A DNA stretch of 64,000 nt, taken from positions 542,534-606,533 of the forward strand of contig JAVKFU010000015.1 of the NCBI GenBank assembly GCA_040223695.1, in the 5' to 3' direction. The notes beneath the pieces are model-generated. The model had not been told where the DNA came from. It ran no database searches and saw only the letters and a list, made by a program, of their open reading frames with translations. Position numbers and translations under genes: made by a program. Origin of the DNA: Deltaproteobacteria bacterium (GTDB taxonomy: Bacteria; Desulfobacterota_D; UBA1144; Nemesobacterales; UBA2774). Positions 53,306 to 62,278 of the stretch are shown here, in pieces (the stretch's first letter is position 1; each line of letters opens with the position of its first letter).

Positions 53306-53349
53306 AGCGGGTCGCGGAGGCCGCGAAGCTGAGGGGGCTTTATCCTTAA
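53275..53349 (+). other. gdhA: Out-of-frame natural C-terminus of glutamate dehydrogenase
   Basis: Two bases off the gdhA frame, this stretch reads APHTALRLGIERVAEAAKL followed by RGLYP and a stop. The ending RVAEAxxLRGxxP is the standard C-terminus of this enzyme family. Loss of one base or gain of two around 53276-53281 explains the present state. Confidence 0.8.
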
Positions 53350-53557
53350 GTCCGTATAAGACTAGCCCCTCCCGTTGTTTCATCCTGGATATATAGCGTT
53401 ACGAAATTAAGACGCTGCGCGATCGTACTCTTCGGGCACTAACTTGAGCGCCAGCAACTAAATACCTATATCTTTACTAGACAGATGAACTACGTACAAG
53501 ATACAATTATTATTAAGTTATTTTCATGATCTTAAAATTCATTGTAGGACAAAGATA

Positions 53558-55579
53558 ATGCCAATAACTTTACAACAAAAAAATGCTGCTGAACTTATTC
53601 AAAATGCAGCCGCTCACGATAACAGTCAACAAATAAGACTCGTGGCAGGTCCTGGAACAGGAAAGTCTTTCGCAATAGAAGAGCGTATATCTTGGCTTAT
53701 AGACAATGGAGCAAACGCAAACAATATCTTTGTTGTTTCTTTTACAAGAGCAGCATACATCGACTTACGAAGCAGAATCATGTCACACTGCATCAATAGG
53801 GGTATTACAACCGCTGAGCAATTGAATGTGAGCACATTGCATTCTCTGGCACTTAAGATTTTGAGAGCAGCAGGTTTACTCGTTGCATATCCCGCTGATC
53901 CAATAGTAATGGATCAATGGGAACTTGAGAATATATTTGACGCAGAGTTCTCTAATGTATCAAATATCACAAATAGTCGATGTCGAGATATAAGAAGAAA
54001 TCATGAGGCATTTTGGAGTACTAGTCAGTGGGGTCCTCCTAATTACATACCACCAGACCCATCAATTACAAGCACAGAAAGAAGCCAATTCGATCAATTT
54101 CATACTCCTAGAACTCAAATATATTCATGCGTTTTGCCAGGTGAAATTGTACGTCAATGTAACGAATCTATTACTTCCGGTACTTTGAATCCAGTTGATT
54201 TACTCAATATTGAACACTTAATAGTAGATGAGTATCAAGATTTAAATCCATGTGACTTGGAGTTTGTAGACAATTTAATTCAAAGAGGTGTAAAAACTTT
54301 TGTAGCTGGTGACGATGATCAAAGCATATATTCATTTCGCTTTGCTTCTCCACAAGGTATTGAAGATTTTGTTAATAAATATCCATCTGCCGGTGATCAT
54401 GTATTACAAGATTGCTTCAGATGTACTCCAAACATAGTGAATACTGCTGAATCACTTATAACCACACATGCACTTACAAGTCGAATACCAAAGACGTTAA
54501 ATTCGTTATATTCAAATTCTAATCCTATTGTGCAAGGATACGTATTCCGATGGCAATTCCCTAGTGGTATTGCAGAATCTCGAGCTATAGCAGAATCGTG
54601 CAATGATCTTATACAAGCAGGGATTTCACCAAGAGATATATTAATCTTGCTAAGTAACACTAGAGTACTAGAGGCTGATTTACTTAATAAAATGGACGAG
54701 GCTCAGGTTCCATATGAAGTATCTCGAACTAATGAATATATTAGTTCCAATGATGGGCGGTTCTTATTAGCATGTTTGAGGATTCTATGTAATAGGGACG
54801 ACTATGTAGCACATCGAATTATAATTGGATCAATCCAGGGAGTCGGAACGGGAACGTGTAATAACATTGCGAATGATGTGCTACAGAATAATCTTAATTT
54901 TAGAGATATATTTTACATAAACTTACCTTCCGGTGTATTTAGAACTCGAGCACTAAACGCTATCAATTCGGCCCGAACAATAGTAAGTGAAATTAGCAGA
55001 TGGCAACCAACAGATACATTAAATCAACGCGCTACCGATTTAGAAAGCATTATCAATGGTATTTTTGGAAGTAGTGGCATTCAGAACTGGAATAATTATA
55101 TATCAACTATTCCAGGCGAGATTACGTTAAGAGAATTGAGAGATTACCTTTGGGCAGATAATGAAGAGCAAGAGATTAGAATATTGAACGCATTGTATGA
55201 AAGAATTGGACAGCCTTTACCTAATGAAGGCGTGCTACCTCAAAGAGTACGCATAATGACTATGCATGCCTCAAAAGGACTCAGCTCAAAGATTGTATTT
55301 ATACCGGGTCTAGAGGAAGAGATACTACCTGGCGGGTTAAGGAGACCTTACCCCGGACTTATCCTTGAGGCAGCGCGACTCCTATATATGTCAATAACAA
55401 GATCCAGGGTTGCTTGTGTATTAAGCTTTGCATCAACAAGAATTCTTCATGGAGGATTTTCAAGACACACAGCTTCCCGATTTAATACCAATTTAGGTGG
55501 GATTTTCAATTATTGCCATAGCGGCGGCCTATCCAGCCGAGAAATTGCAGATATTCTCCAAGATACTGCTAATCTATAA
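53558..55579 (+). CDS. UvrD/Rep-like superfamily 1 helicase
   Basis: 673 residues, AT-rich and with codon use unlike its neighbours, so probably transferred. Motif I is GPGTGKSFAIEERI (31-37), Ia FVVSFTRAAYIDLRSRI, motif II VDEYQDLNPCD, motif III GDDDQSIYSFRFA, motif V MTMHASKGLSSKIVFIPGL and motif VI LLYMSITRSRV. So all helicase motifs are present. UvrD-like helicases of this size occur in repair and in several defence systems (for example beside OLD-type nucleases in Gabija), but no partner gene lies here. AGGA stands 9 bases before the ATG. Confidence 0.9.
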   Translation: MPITLQQKNAAELIQNAAAHDNSQQIRLVAGPGTGKSFAIEERISWLIDNGANANNIFVVSFTRAAYIDLRSRIMSHCINRGITTAEQLNVSTLHSLALKILRAAGLLVAYPADPIVMDQWELENIFDAEFSNVSNITNSRCRDIRRNHEAFWSTSQWGPPNYIPPDPSITSTERSQFDQFHTPRTQIYSCVLPGEIVRQCNESITSGTLNPVDLLNIEHLIVDEYQDLNPCDLEFVDNLIQRGVKTFVAGDDDQSIYSFRFASPQGIEDFVNKYPSAGDHVLQDCFRCTPNIVNTAESLITTHALTSRIPKTLNSLYSNSNPIVQGYVFRWQFPSGIAESRAIAESCNDLIQAGISPRDILILLSNTRVLEADLLNKMDEAQVPYEVSRTNEYISSNDGRFLLACLRILCNRDDYVAHRIIIGSIQGVGTGTCNNIANDVLQNNLNFRDIFYINLPSGVFRTRALNAINSARTIVSEISRWQPTDTLNQRATDLESIINGIFGSSGIQNWNNYISTIPGEITLRELRDYLWADNEEQEIRILNALYERIGQPLPNEGVLPQRVRIMTMHASKGLSSKIVFIPGLEEEILPGGLRRPYPGLILEAARLLYMSITRSRVACVLSFASTRILHGGFSRHTASRFNTNLGGIFNYCHSGGLSSREIADILQDTANL

Positions 55580-55630
55580 GTTTAGATTAGACATATGTAT
55601 TTATAAATCGCAATGCCATTAATTTAATAC

Positions 55631-56161
55631 TCAGTACTCTTCAAGGTCGAGCTTAAGAGCTTCGTTGAACCTGTTTATCATATTGTAGAGCGCGGCGATC
55701 ATCGTGATCTCAACTATCTGGGACTCGCTGTAGTAATTACGCAGTTTGTTGTAAACCTCGTCCGGCATGCTGCCCGGGTTAACCGTAAGCGCATCTGCAT
55801 AACCTAGCGCGGCCTTTTCGGCGTCGCTTATCTGAGCAGACTGTGGATCGTCCATCTCTCTGATTTCCTCTGGCGTAAAGCCCATTTTCGAGCTTATCTG
55901 CTCGTGCGCGTGGCAGCAGTAGGCGGAGCGGTTTATCTTCGAGACCCTGAGTATGATCCTCTCCTTGAGCTTGGCGTCGAGCTCGTCCGGCTGCTGCACC
56001 GACGTAACGAACGGGCCGATGGTGCTCAGAATCGAGGGCTTATGGGCGAGCGCCTTGTATATGTTCGTAACCTTGCCCCTCTTCTTACGCATACGCGCAA
56101 ACGCTTCCTTTACAATTGGATTACTTGTGGTGTTTTCCTCTACGTAATTAACCCTTGCCAT
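55631..56161 (-). CDS. AhpD-like / carboxymuconolactone decarboxylase family protein
   Basis: 176 residues. The core LKERIILRVSKINRSAYCCHAHEQISSKMGFTPEEI is the peroxidase-related AhpD-like motif with the active cysteine and histidine; the second cysteine of a CxxC is replaced, so it belongs to the YCxxH subgroup. The C-terminus (YSESQIVEITMIAALYNMINRFNEALKL) is typical. It probably handles peroxides or related reactive compounds. AAAGGGGG precedes the ATG. Free-standing. Confidence 0.85.
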   Translation of the reverse strand: MARVNYVEENTTSNPIVKEAFARMRKKRGKVTNIYKALAHKPSILSTIGPFVTSVQQPDELDAKLKERIILRVSKINRSAYCCHAHEQISSKMGFTPEEIREMDDPQSAQISDAEKAALGYADALTVNPGSMPDEVYNKLRNYYSESQIVEITMIAALYNMINRFNEALKLDLEEY

Positions 56162-56310
56162 AACGCACCCCCTTTATACGTACATTAATTAGATTTTAAA
56201 CCCGGAGGATTTTCCAAGCAAGGTTAACATTAGGGTTAAGGAAATATGCAGGAGGGCTCAGTGTAGAATTTTTTTTACCCGCAAGAGAATTGAGGTCGAA
56301 AAGGTTACTC

Positions 56311-56637
56311 CTAAGTCTTTCTCGGCGAGCCTCTCAAGAGGGCGACGAAGACTAATTTTTCGTCTGCAGCCTGAATAGAATGCTTTTCATCCTGCTCGTA
56401 CTTTATACATGAATTCTTCCCGAATTCCCTGACATTGTTTTCACCGTCGGAAAAGAGCCCCTTGCCCTCGAGAATTATTACATAGACGGGGGATGACGGA
56501 GCGCTGTGCTCCTTTATGCTCTGACCTGGCAGGAGACTGAACCTTATAAGCCTCGTATCTTTATCGACCAACATGGATTCCGCAACGGGATGTTCGGATT
56601 TAAATTCGACGTCTTTCGTTAAATCAAGGCTGTTCAT
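56311..56637 (-). CDS. Cupin-domain protein
   Basis: 108 residues forming one cupin barrel: LLPGQSIKEHSAPSSPVYVIILEGKGLFSDG and KNSCIKYEQDEKHSIQA. The two metal-binding motifs are partly kept (EHS and a His near the end), so metal binding is possible but not sure. Ligand unknown. It stands alone on the minus strand. Confidence 0.75.
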   Translation of the reverse strand: MNSLDLTKDVEFKSEHPVAESMLVDKDTRLIRFSLLPGQSIKEHSAPSSPVYVIILEGKGLFSDGENNVREFGKNSCIKYEQDEKHSIQAADEKLVFVALLRGSPRKT

Positions 56638-56811
56638 TTCCTGGACCCCCTATCTCGAATTATATTTATATAATAACGAGTTTTGAATACCGGAGCCACA
56701 CAGTCTCTCTAAAAACGCCGTTACGGATTTAAATATATTTCTCATCTTTATCTGAACATACGTATGTTAGTATTTAAGCAGGGACAACAAATCTTCAAAG
56801 GAGGTTTATTC

Positions 56812-57120
56812 ATGTACTATTTCGTGACGTTCGACCCGAAAGAGGGCGCTACGAGAAAACAGATTACAAACTCTTACAGCAAGTTTGTAAAGAACTTCGA
56901 GAAAAAACTTCCTCAATTCAAGTTTTCAGGGCTCTACGCAAGGAACGTTCTGCTCGGTTCCAGACCGCATTATACCGCTATATGGGAATTTCCGGACTTT
57001 TCCGCGCTCGATGAATGGAATGAGTTATTCCGTAAAGACGTAAAGGGACAGAAGCTGGCCAAAGACCTCGCTGATATCGCCACCGGGTGGGAAGCGAAGG
57101 TCATGTCGAAGCTCATTTAA
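56812..57120 (+). CDS. Small protein, likely dimeric alpha/beta-barrel fold
   Basis: 102 residues from ATG 56812, which has AGGAGG 8 bases upstream; the open frame extends to 56764. YYFVTFDPKEGATRKQITNSYSKFVKNFEKK and HYTAIWEFPDFSALDEWNELFR fit the strand-helix-strand pattern of NIPSNAP/EthD-like dimeric barrels. No active site is evident. Function unknown. A similar protein in shape is coded at 57348-57665. Confidence 0.65.
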   Translation: MYYFVTFDPKEGATRKQITNSYSKFVKNFEKKLPQFKFSGLYARNVLLGSRPHYTAIWEFPDFSALDEWNELFRKDVKGQKLAKDLADIATGWEAKVMSKLI

Positions 57121-57320
57121 TACCTGTCGGGCACTATGTTTATTTTCATCGCGGGCGGCTCGTAGCCTTTTCTCTTCTGAAGCGGGGGCATTTTAATCTT
57201 TTCTCTGGGCACTTCTTTATAGGGAATCAGGCTCAGGAAGTGGCTAATCGAGTTACGGAATATAAAAGGACATGAGATCAAAGCTCTCTTATGCAAAACT
57301 TCCCGCAAGCGATATAACAC
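57117..57320 (-). CDS. Doubtful small hypothetical protein
   Basis: 67 codons open on the minus strand. The last 35 residues (SLIPYKEVPREKIKMPPLQ, then a basic stretch and PAMKINIVPDRY) look protein-like, while the first half does not and no ribosome site is seen. Its end overlaps the stop of the gene at 56812-57120. It may be a short real gene with a later start or a remnant. Confidence 0.3.
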   Translation of the reverse strand: MLYRLREVLHKRALISCPFIFRNSISHFLSLIPYKEVPREKIKMPPLQKRKGYEPPAMKINIVPDRY

Positions 57321-57347
57321 GAACCTCGTAAGACGAAAAAGGCATAA

Positions 57348-57665
57348 TCAGTCGGAGACCACGCGGAATACCTCCCATCGTGCCGTACCGGATACGATTA
57401 AATTTTCAAACTCTTGTCCCCACTTCTTGTGAGGGGCAAGTTTCGCCAGCTTGATCCACGCGTCGTCGAGCTCTTTCAAGTCCTTGATCTGTACCTCCGT
57501 CTCGATAACGGATTCCAGCGCTCCTACGGAACCCGTAAGAATCCTGACCCTGTCCGGAGTCCAGCCTATTTGAGACCCGATTTCCTCTATCCATCTCTTC
57601 ATGGAATCCAGAGCGGCTTGCTTGTGTCCGAATTTCGCCTGTATCTGCCATCTGGCTACCATCAT
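57348..57665 (-). CDS. Small protein, likely dimeric alpha/beta-barrel fold
   Basis: 105 residues with GGGAGG upstream of the ATG. The pattern ARWQIQAKFGHKQAALDSMKRWIEEIG, ILTGSVGALESVIETEVQIKDLKELDDAWIKL and ARWEVFRVV again suggests a NIPSNAP/ABM-like barrel. No known active site. Together with 56812-57120 it may belong to a family with paralogues in this genome. Confidence 0.65.
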   Translation of the reverse strand: MMVARWQIQAKFGHKQAALDSMKRWIEEIGSQIGWTPDRVRILTGSVGALESVIETEVQIKDLKELDDAWIKLAKLAPHKKWGQEFENLIVSGTARWEVFRVVSD

Positions 57666-57925
57666 AAGAGTATCCTCCCGACCCCTCTAAAATTAATCAG
57701 AGTCTAGTTGAATATTTTTAAACGATCCATCTTTATTTACCTATAATAGAATTATGGGAAATAAAATTCAACCGGAGCCATCAAGATTAGGGCGGAGCTG
57801 GAATTATGGATATATAGCGGACAGAATAAAAACGAATTATCGTTAACGACACAACTTAAACTATGATGTTAAAGGACGCTTAATAATTTGAATTAAATTT
57901 ATTCGACAGGGAGGGCAGATTAGAA

Positions 57926-58342
57926 ATGAACATATCGGATTCGTTAAGCCTATCTAAAAACATGAAGGAAGAGGTAGCCAGGGACCTGTTTGCGCTTGGA
58001 GGCTTACCCTTTTATCTTCTGGTCTTAGTCAGGGCCACAATTGGAAATTATCACACCTTTCTCTATCAGGTAGTGATTGCGCTACCGGTTATGTTCCTGA
58101 TGTCAAAGTTCGTCAAAAACTCAAACCTGCACATCGCCAGAGGTCTTATTCTGGTTGTTTTCACATCGATTTTCTACGAGGCATTGTCATTTACGATTTT
58201 TTCGATTTTAGTATGGGTTTTTATGATACTTTCGCTGATCTATCTGAAAGTAGATACGAAAGAAATTATAAAGGGAGTAGCGTTAGGTGTCGTGAGTGTA
58301 GTGATAAGCTACTCGCTCACGCTGTTAATTATTCCAGCTTAA
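57926..58342 (+). CDS. Small membrane protein with four spans
   Basis: 138 residues, unrecognised. A soluble N-terminus (NISDSLSLSKNMKEEVARDLFAL) is followed by hydrophobic segments GLPFYLLVLVRATIG, FLYQVVIALPVMFLM, ILVVFTSIFYEALSFTIFSILVWVFMILSLIYL and GVALGVVSVVISYSLTLLII. No motif points to transport or catalysis. GGGAGG lies 10 bases before the ATG. Confidence 0.65.
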   Translation: MNISDSLSLSKNMKEEVARDLFALGGLPFYLLVLVRATIGNYHTFLYQVVIALPVMFLMSKFVKNSNLHIARGLILVVFTSIFYEALSFTIFSILVWVFMILSLIYLKVDTKEIIKGVALGVVSVVISYSLTLLIIPA

Positions 58343-58565
58343 ATTGACCGGCCCGGCTTCTTTTTTTCAAAATAGCGCTGTATGATAAATTCTTAAAGTT
58401 GTGCTTTGTACTACTATCTGACATATGTTTTTCAACTTTTCCGGCACGTAAATATTATTTCCTATATAAATCAGTACCTTACAGAAGTGCTTCCATATGG
58501 CATCCATCTTGCAATTTATAAAATATAAGAATAGTTGATACAAATATATTTGGGGAGGTATTTGC

Positions 58566-58991
58566 ATGAGTATCGGACACATGTGCCGGACAGAGGTAGT
58601 AACGGTCAAGCCCGGAACTACGGTGAGTGAAGTAACCAGAATTATGGAAGAGAATAACGTTGGGTGCGTTCTTGTAAACGACGGTGAGGATAAATTCGGA
58701 ATCGTGACGGACAGGGATATAGCTCTCAGGGTAGTCAACAGGTGTCTCGACCCGGTCAGGACTCCCGTAGATGACGTTATGACGAAAGATATCGTGCTTA
58801 CCCTCAGGGAGGATATGGGCCTTCTCGAAGCCCTCGATCAGATTAGAAAAAGCGCGGTCAGGAGGTTTCCCGTAGTAGATGTGGACGGGAGGCTCAAAGG
58901 CATAATTACTCTTGACGATATCGTAAGGCTTCTTAGCAGGGAAATGGCTGATGTCGCCGACGTTATAGAGAACGAGGGACCGGTTTTTTAG
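58566..58991 (+). CDS. CBS-domain protein
   Basis: 141 residues forming a pair of CBS domains: TVKPGTTVSEVTRIMEENNVGCVLVND, FGIVTDRDIALRVVNR and VLTLREDMGLLEALDQIRKSAVRRFPVVDVDGRLKGIITLDDIVRLL. CBS pairs bind AMP, ATP or SAM and act as energy or ligand sensors; here no other domain is attached. GGGGAGG stands before the ATG. It is monocistronic. Confidence 0.9.
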   Translation: MSIGHMCRTEVVTVKPGTTVSEVTRIMEENNVGCVLVNDGEDKFGIVTDRDIALRVVNRCLDPVRTPVDDVMTKDIVLTLREDMGLLEALDQIRKSAVRRFPVVDVDGRLKGIITLDDIVRLLSREMADVADVIENEGPVF

Positions 58992-59082
58992 TTAAGCGGT
59001 GTTGTAAAGCCGGACCGCACTCGTCATAACAGGTCTTCTATTATTACAGATGCAGCCGATGCATTGCGAGGTGTAGGAACCT

Positions 59083-59208
59083 TTAATATTTACCTGGCCA
59101 ATATTCAACAGTTAAACTGAGTTCCTGTCTAGTATTTTGCAAATCTTTTATTACATCCCCTCTTGAATATCCAGGATTGGCCTCTAATTTCCGGCCAATT
59201 CCGAGCAT
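59083..59208 (-). CDS. Possible 41-residue protein
   Basis: Minus-strand frame from ATG 59208 with AGGGA 10 bases upstream; it reads MLGIGRKLEANPGYSRGD and ends with LTVEYWPGKY. The sequence looks protein-like and faces away from the solute-binding gene. It could be a real small gene or a remnant. An inverted repeat ATTGGCC/GGCCAAT (about 59177-59199) lies inside it. Confidence 0.35.
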   Translation of the reverse strand: MLGIGRKLEANPGYSRGDVIKDLQNTRQELSLTVEYWPGKY

Positions 59209-59256
59209 TGATGAACTTTCCCTAAATGGTATGAATATTGCACAGTTTCACAAAAC

Positions 59257-59976
59257 ATGATTAGAAAAGCATTTATATTAAGTTCCAAGATATGTTTAAT
59301 TCTCCTCCTAATTGCCAGTACAAGCTGCGAGTACCCGCGCGACCCCGAGAATACTCTTAACCATGTGCGGGGAGGCACTTTAATCGTTGGTATATCCGAA
59401 AACGAACCCTGGACTAAAAAGGTAAACGGCAGCCCTTCGGGTATAGAAGTTCAGTTGGTCCAACAGCTTGCAGATGAGTTGAACACCAAAATAATATGGA
59501 GATGGGGTTTACTGGAAGAGAATTTACTAGCGCTGGAGAATTATGAACTGGACTTAGTAATAGCAGGTATGACCAAGGCTACCCCCTGGCGAACGAAGGT
59601 CGGACTTACGAAACCTTACTATTCTAACGATTTCGTCGTAGGTGTGCCCCGAGGGACGGAACACTTGAATGCCATTAAAGGTAAAACCGTTGCTTTCAAA
59701 GACGGCAGCAACGTACTTATTTATCTTAAGGATAAAAATGCCAAACCTCTCCCCTTAAGAAATCCATTTACTTATAAAGGGCCGGTGGCAGCTCCAAGGT
59801 GGCAGTTAAAGAAAAGGGGATTTAAGCCCACAAATATATTATTACACACTGATGAGCATGTTTTGGCCGTACCTCCCGGTGAAAACGCATGGCTGACAGA
59901 AATAGATCGTTTTTTGCACAAAAACAGCCCTGGCATCGATGACAGGCTCAGTGAGGAAATTACTAATGAAGATTAG
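59257..59976 (+). CDS. Solute-binding lipoprotein (SBP family 3)
   Basis: 239 residues. A lipobox (LLIASTSC) anchors it to a membrane. The mature part follows the SBP_bac_3 fold: GGTLIVGISENEPWTKKVNGSPSGIEVQLVQQLADELNTKIIWRWG, LDLVIAGMTKATPWRTKVGLTKPYY and LNAIKGKTVAFKDGSN. It is about 20 residues shorter than typical amino-acid binding proteins and has no ABC permease or ATPase nearby. Its 3' end overlaps the CDF-like transporter by 11 bases, so the two are coupled and should act together. Confidence 0.87.
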   Translation: MIRKAFILSSKICLILLLIASTSCEYPRDPENTLNHVRGGTLIVGISENEPWTKKVNGSPSGIEVQLVQQLADELNTKIIWRWGLLEENLLALENYELDLVIAGMTKATPWRTKVGLTKPYYSNDFVVGVPRGTEHLNAIKGKTVAFKDGSNVLIYLKDKNAKPLPLRNPFTYKGPVAAPRWQLKKRGFKPTNILLHTDEHVLAVPPGENAWLTEIDRFLHKNSPGIDDRLSEEITNED

Positions 59977-60907
59977 GGAACAATACGTCCTGCCCAAGGA
60001 TAAAGAGGACAAACTGGACAGGGCGAAAAAACTTGAGTGGGTAAGTATATTCTTCCTGCTGTCTATTACGGTGATTATGTACATAACTATGGGATCGTCT
60101 CAGGCTATGAAAACGGCCTGGGTCGAGGATGTGCTGAGCCTTGTGCCACCCATTTCTTTTCTAATAGCACTGAAGTACAGGAATAAACCGCCCGACGAGA
60201 ATTTCCCATATGGTTATAAAAGAGCCGTGCAAATAGCCTTTTTGTGTGCCGCTACAGCTCTGCTGTTTTTTGGCATTTATCTACTCTATGAAGCTGTTAA
60301 AAATCTAACTGAAAGAATTCACCCCACTATTGGGTTGGTAAAGATTTTCGGTTTGCATATCTGGATGGGATGGATAATGATAGCCGCGCTTATCTACAGC
60401 GCTATTCCTCCACTTATTCTCGGAAGGATGAAGCTGCCTTTAGCTAAAGAACTCCACGAAAAAACGCTTTACACCGATGCTTCAATGAACAAAGCCGATT
60501 GGATAACGGCATTGGCCGCTGTTTTCGGTATATTGGGCATAGGAATTGGATGGTGGTGGGCCGATAGTGTAGCGGCGGGTGTAATCTCACTTGATATCCT
60601 TAAGGACGGAGTTACAAATATGAAAAGAGTAATTGCAGATCTGATGGATAGAAGACCTACTACTGTCGAGAGCGGTGATCCGGAAGACATAGACGAACTC
60701 ATAAAAAATGAGCTAATCAAATTAAGCTGGGTTTTGGACGTCGATGTGAGATTGAGAGAAGAAGGTCATGTATTTACCGGTGAAATATTTATAATCCCGG
60801 ACAATGAGACAGGAATAATTGACAAATTAAAAGAAGCCTCAGAACTTGCCGCTTCTCTAGATTGGAGAATTCATAACGTGATTGCTTTACCCGTCAGGGA
60901 GTTGTGA
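59966..60907 (+). CDS. Cation diffusion facilitator-like transporter with altered metal site
   Basis: About 313 residues from ATG 59966 (GAGG upstream; the frame is open to 59939). About six membrane spans and a C-terminal cytoplasmic domain (DIDELIKNELIKLSWVLDVDVRLREEGHVFTGEIFIIPD) match CDF proteins. In the usual zinc site HxxxD (spans 2 and 5) this protein has AWVEDVL and TDASMNKADW, so the histidines are replaced. The transported substrate may thus not be zinc. It is translationally coupled to a solute-binding lipoprotein, an unusual partner. DUF421 follows convergently. Confidence 0.87.
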   Translation: MKIREQYVLPKDKEDKLDRAKKLEWVSIFFLLSITVIMYITMGSSQAMKTAWVEDVLSLVPPISFLIALKYRNKPPDENFPYGYKRAVQIAFLCAATALLFFGIYLLYEAVKNLTERIHPTIGLVKIFGLHIWMGWIMIAALIYSAIPPLILGRMKLPLAKELHEKTLYTDASMNKADWITALAAVFGILGIGIGWWWADSVAAGVISLDILKDGVTNMKRVIADLMDRRPTTVESGDPEDIDELIKNELIKLSWVLDVDVRLREEGHVFTGEIFIIPDNETGIIDKLKEASELAASLDWRIHNVIALPVREL

Positions 60908-60937
60908 TCGGCTTTATGAATTCTTTCCTCGGTGATA

Positions 60938-61519
60938 TCAATTGGTCAGTTTAATCTGTATTGTCTGCACACCGTCTTCCACTTTAACATCCAATATTCG
61001 AGGCACATCGTCCTTTGGTATTACGCTTACATCACCATTACGCTCGAAATAAGATTCTTTAACCCTGGAAACGTCATCGAAGCTTGCGTTTCTGCGTAAC
61101 GCCTCAATCAGATCCTCTTTTGTTAGCTTATTGTCATTCATGCTATCCCAAATGATTTCCCCGTCCTCTATTATTTTACCGGGCTGACCCTTGACTATAG
61201 TATCCATTCTGCTTGAGTAGAAAGTTATGGCAGCGAAAACCCAGTGAATAATCACAAGTATTGCTGCCGCACCTAAAACTATGAAAAATGGACCGGTTCC
61301 TATTATAGCGCTCGTTAGAACCGTGCCCAGCATAAACCCCAGAATTGCGTCAAAGGCGGTACTTTTACCTACAAACCGGTTCTTTCCCAATCTTACTAAC
61401 AAGAGTCCTACAAGGTATACAATTAATGCTCTGACAATAATATTGACTACCCCGAGCGATTTGGGGTCGGCCCCCAGCGCCAGCAAATCACTTATAAATT
61501 GATAGATTGCTTCAAACAT
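60938..61519 (-). CDS. DUF421 (YetF-like) membrane protein
   Basis: 193 residues. Three N-terminal membrane spans (VVNIIVRALIVYLVGLLLVRL, AFDAILGFMLGTVLTSAIIG, FFIVLGAAAILVIIHWVFAAIT) are followed by the soluble domain with KGQPGKIIEDGEIIWDSMNDNKLTKEDLIEALR and SYFERNGDVSVIPKD, as in YetF. Members are often stress- or sporulation-linked; the activity is not established. GAGAGG precedes the ATG. Confidence 0.88.
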   Translation of the reverse strand: MFEAIYQFISDLLALGADPKSLGVVNIIVRALIVYLVGLLLVRLGKNRFVGKSTAFDAILGFMLGTVLTSAIIGTGPFFIVLGAAAILVIIHWVFAAITFYSSRMDTIVKGQPGKIIEDGEIIWDSMNDNKLTKEDLIEALRRNASFDDVSRVKESYFERNGDVSVIPKDDVPRILDVKVEDGVQTIQIKLTN

Positions 61520-61843
61520 GACAGACCTCTCTATAATTATATTTTTTTAAAGAATGGATATTGGATTCAAGAAAATACGTATTCGTTGGTGTTCAGTGCA
61601 AAGCGCACCCGGAAGTTATTCGGCCTTCTCTATTTTCTCCTCAGCCTGAGGCTCATACCCAAGCCCGGCATAGATCGGAATCTTAATTGAAATCGTTCTT
61701 TCAAGCTCCTAAAACAACTATTCCGCGAATAATGAGTATGAATTAAAAGGTCTGCTTATTACGGCCGTGAATTCACAGTCTATGAAAAAAATCAATACGC
61801 GTTGTATTTGTATTATTTCCCTAAGTCAAATAAGACGTATTAG
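61520..61843. other. Intergenic region, perhaps with decayed coding sequence
   Basis: About 320 bases. On the minus strand 61708-61616 an open stretch without a start codon reads ISIKIPIYAGLGYEPQAEE and ends in a stop, which looks like the C-terminal end of a lost gene. Nothing else is recognised. Confidence 0.3.
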
Positions 61844-62278
61844 TTATTTATCGTACTTCTTTAAATGTTTTTCTAAAATACGGCAATTCCTGGCATTCGC
61901 TTTCCAGGCGGCGTCGAATACGTCTCCGAGAACAGGGATAGAGCCGATCACGGTTTCGAGCGCTACATTGTATATCATCTTTGCCCTGGCTCTCTTGGAA
62001 ATCTTGAGTTGGTGAGCCTGGTATATGATATAAATTGATAACCCGGCACTGATGGCGTCGCCGATAACTGGAATGAATCCGATAATGGAATCAAAACCTA
62101 TACGGTAATCTACAACAGGTAGCTTTATCGAATTATCGAGAAAATAACTAAGAGCGCGGACCCTTTGCAGCCGATCTTCTTTTACGGAGCTAACGTCTAA
62201 TCGATCATCGGGGTTGTATTTTATAAAACCAGCTATTTTATCCAGATAATTATCACTCTTTATCGTAGATGCACTCAT
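61844..62278 (-). CDS. DUF4112 membrane protein
   Basis: 144 residues. The repeated motif GFDSIIGFIPVIGDAISAGLSIYIIYQAHQL and ETVIGSIPVLGDVFDAAWKANARNCRILE is the DUF4112 signature, with two IPVxGD turns. Two membrane-associated segments are likely. The start overlaps the Pmp3-like gene stop by 4 bases (ATGA), so both are coupled. Function unknown. Confidence 0.9.
   Translation of the reverse strand: MSASTIKSDNYLDKIAGFIKYNPDDRLDVSSVKEDRLQRVRALSYFLDNSIKLPVVDYRIGFDSIIGFIPVIGDAISAGLSIYIIYQAHQLKISKRARAKMIYNVALETVIGSIPVLGDVFDAAWKANARNCRILEKHLKKYDK

Noticed and set aside
53350-53557. Target-site duplication around the UvrD-like gene similar to the one at 23-27 kb
   Set aside because: I looked for a copy of the gdhA end after 55579 and saw none.
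61616-61708. Short coding-like end (ISIKIPIYAGLGYEPQAEE) on the minus strand
   Set aside because: Only about 30 codons, without start codon or identified family; may be chance.
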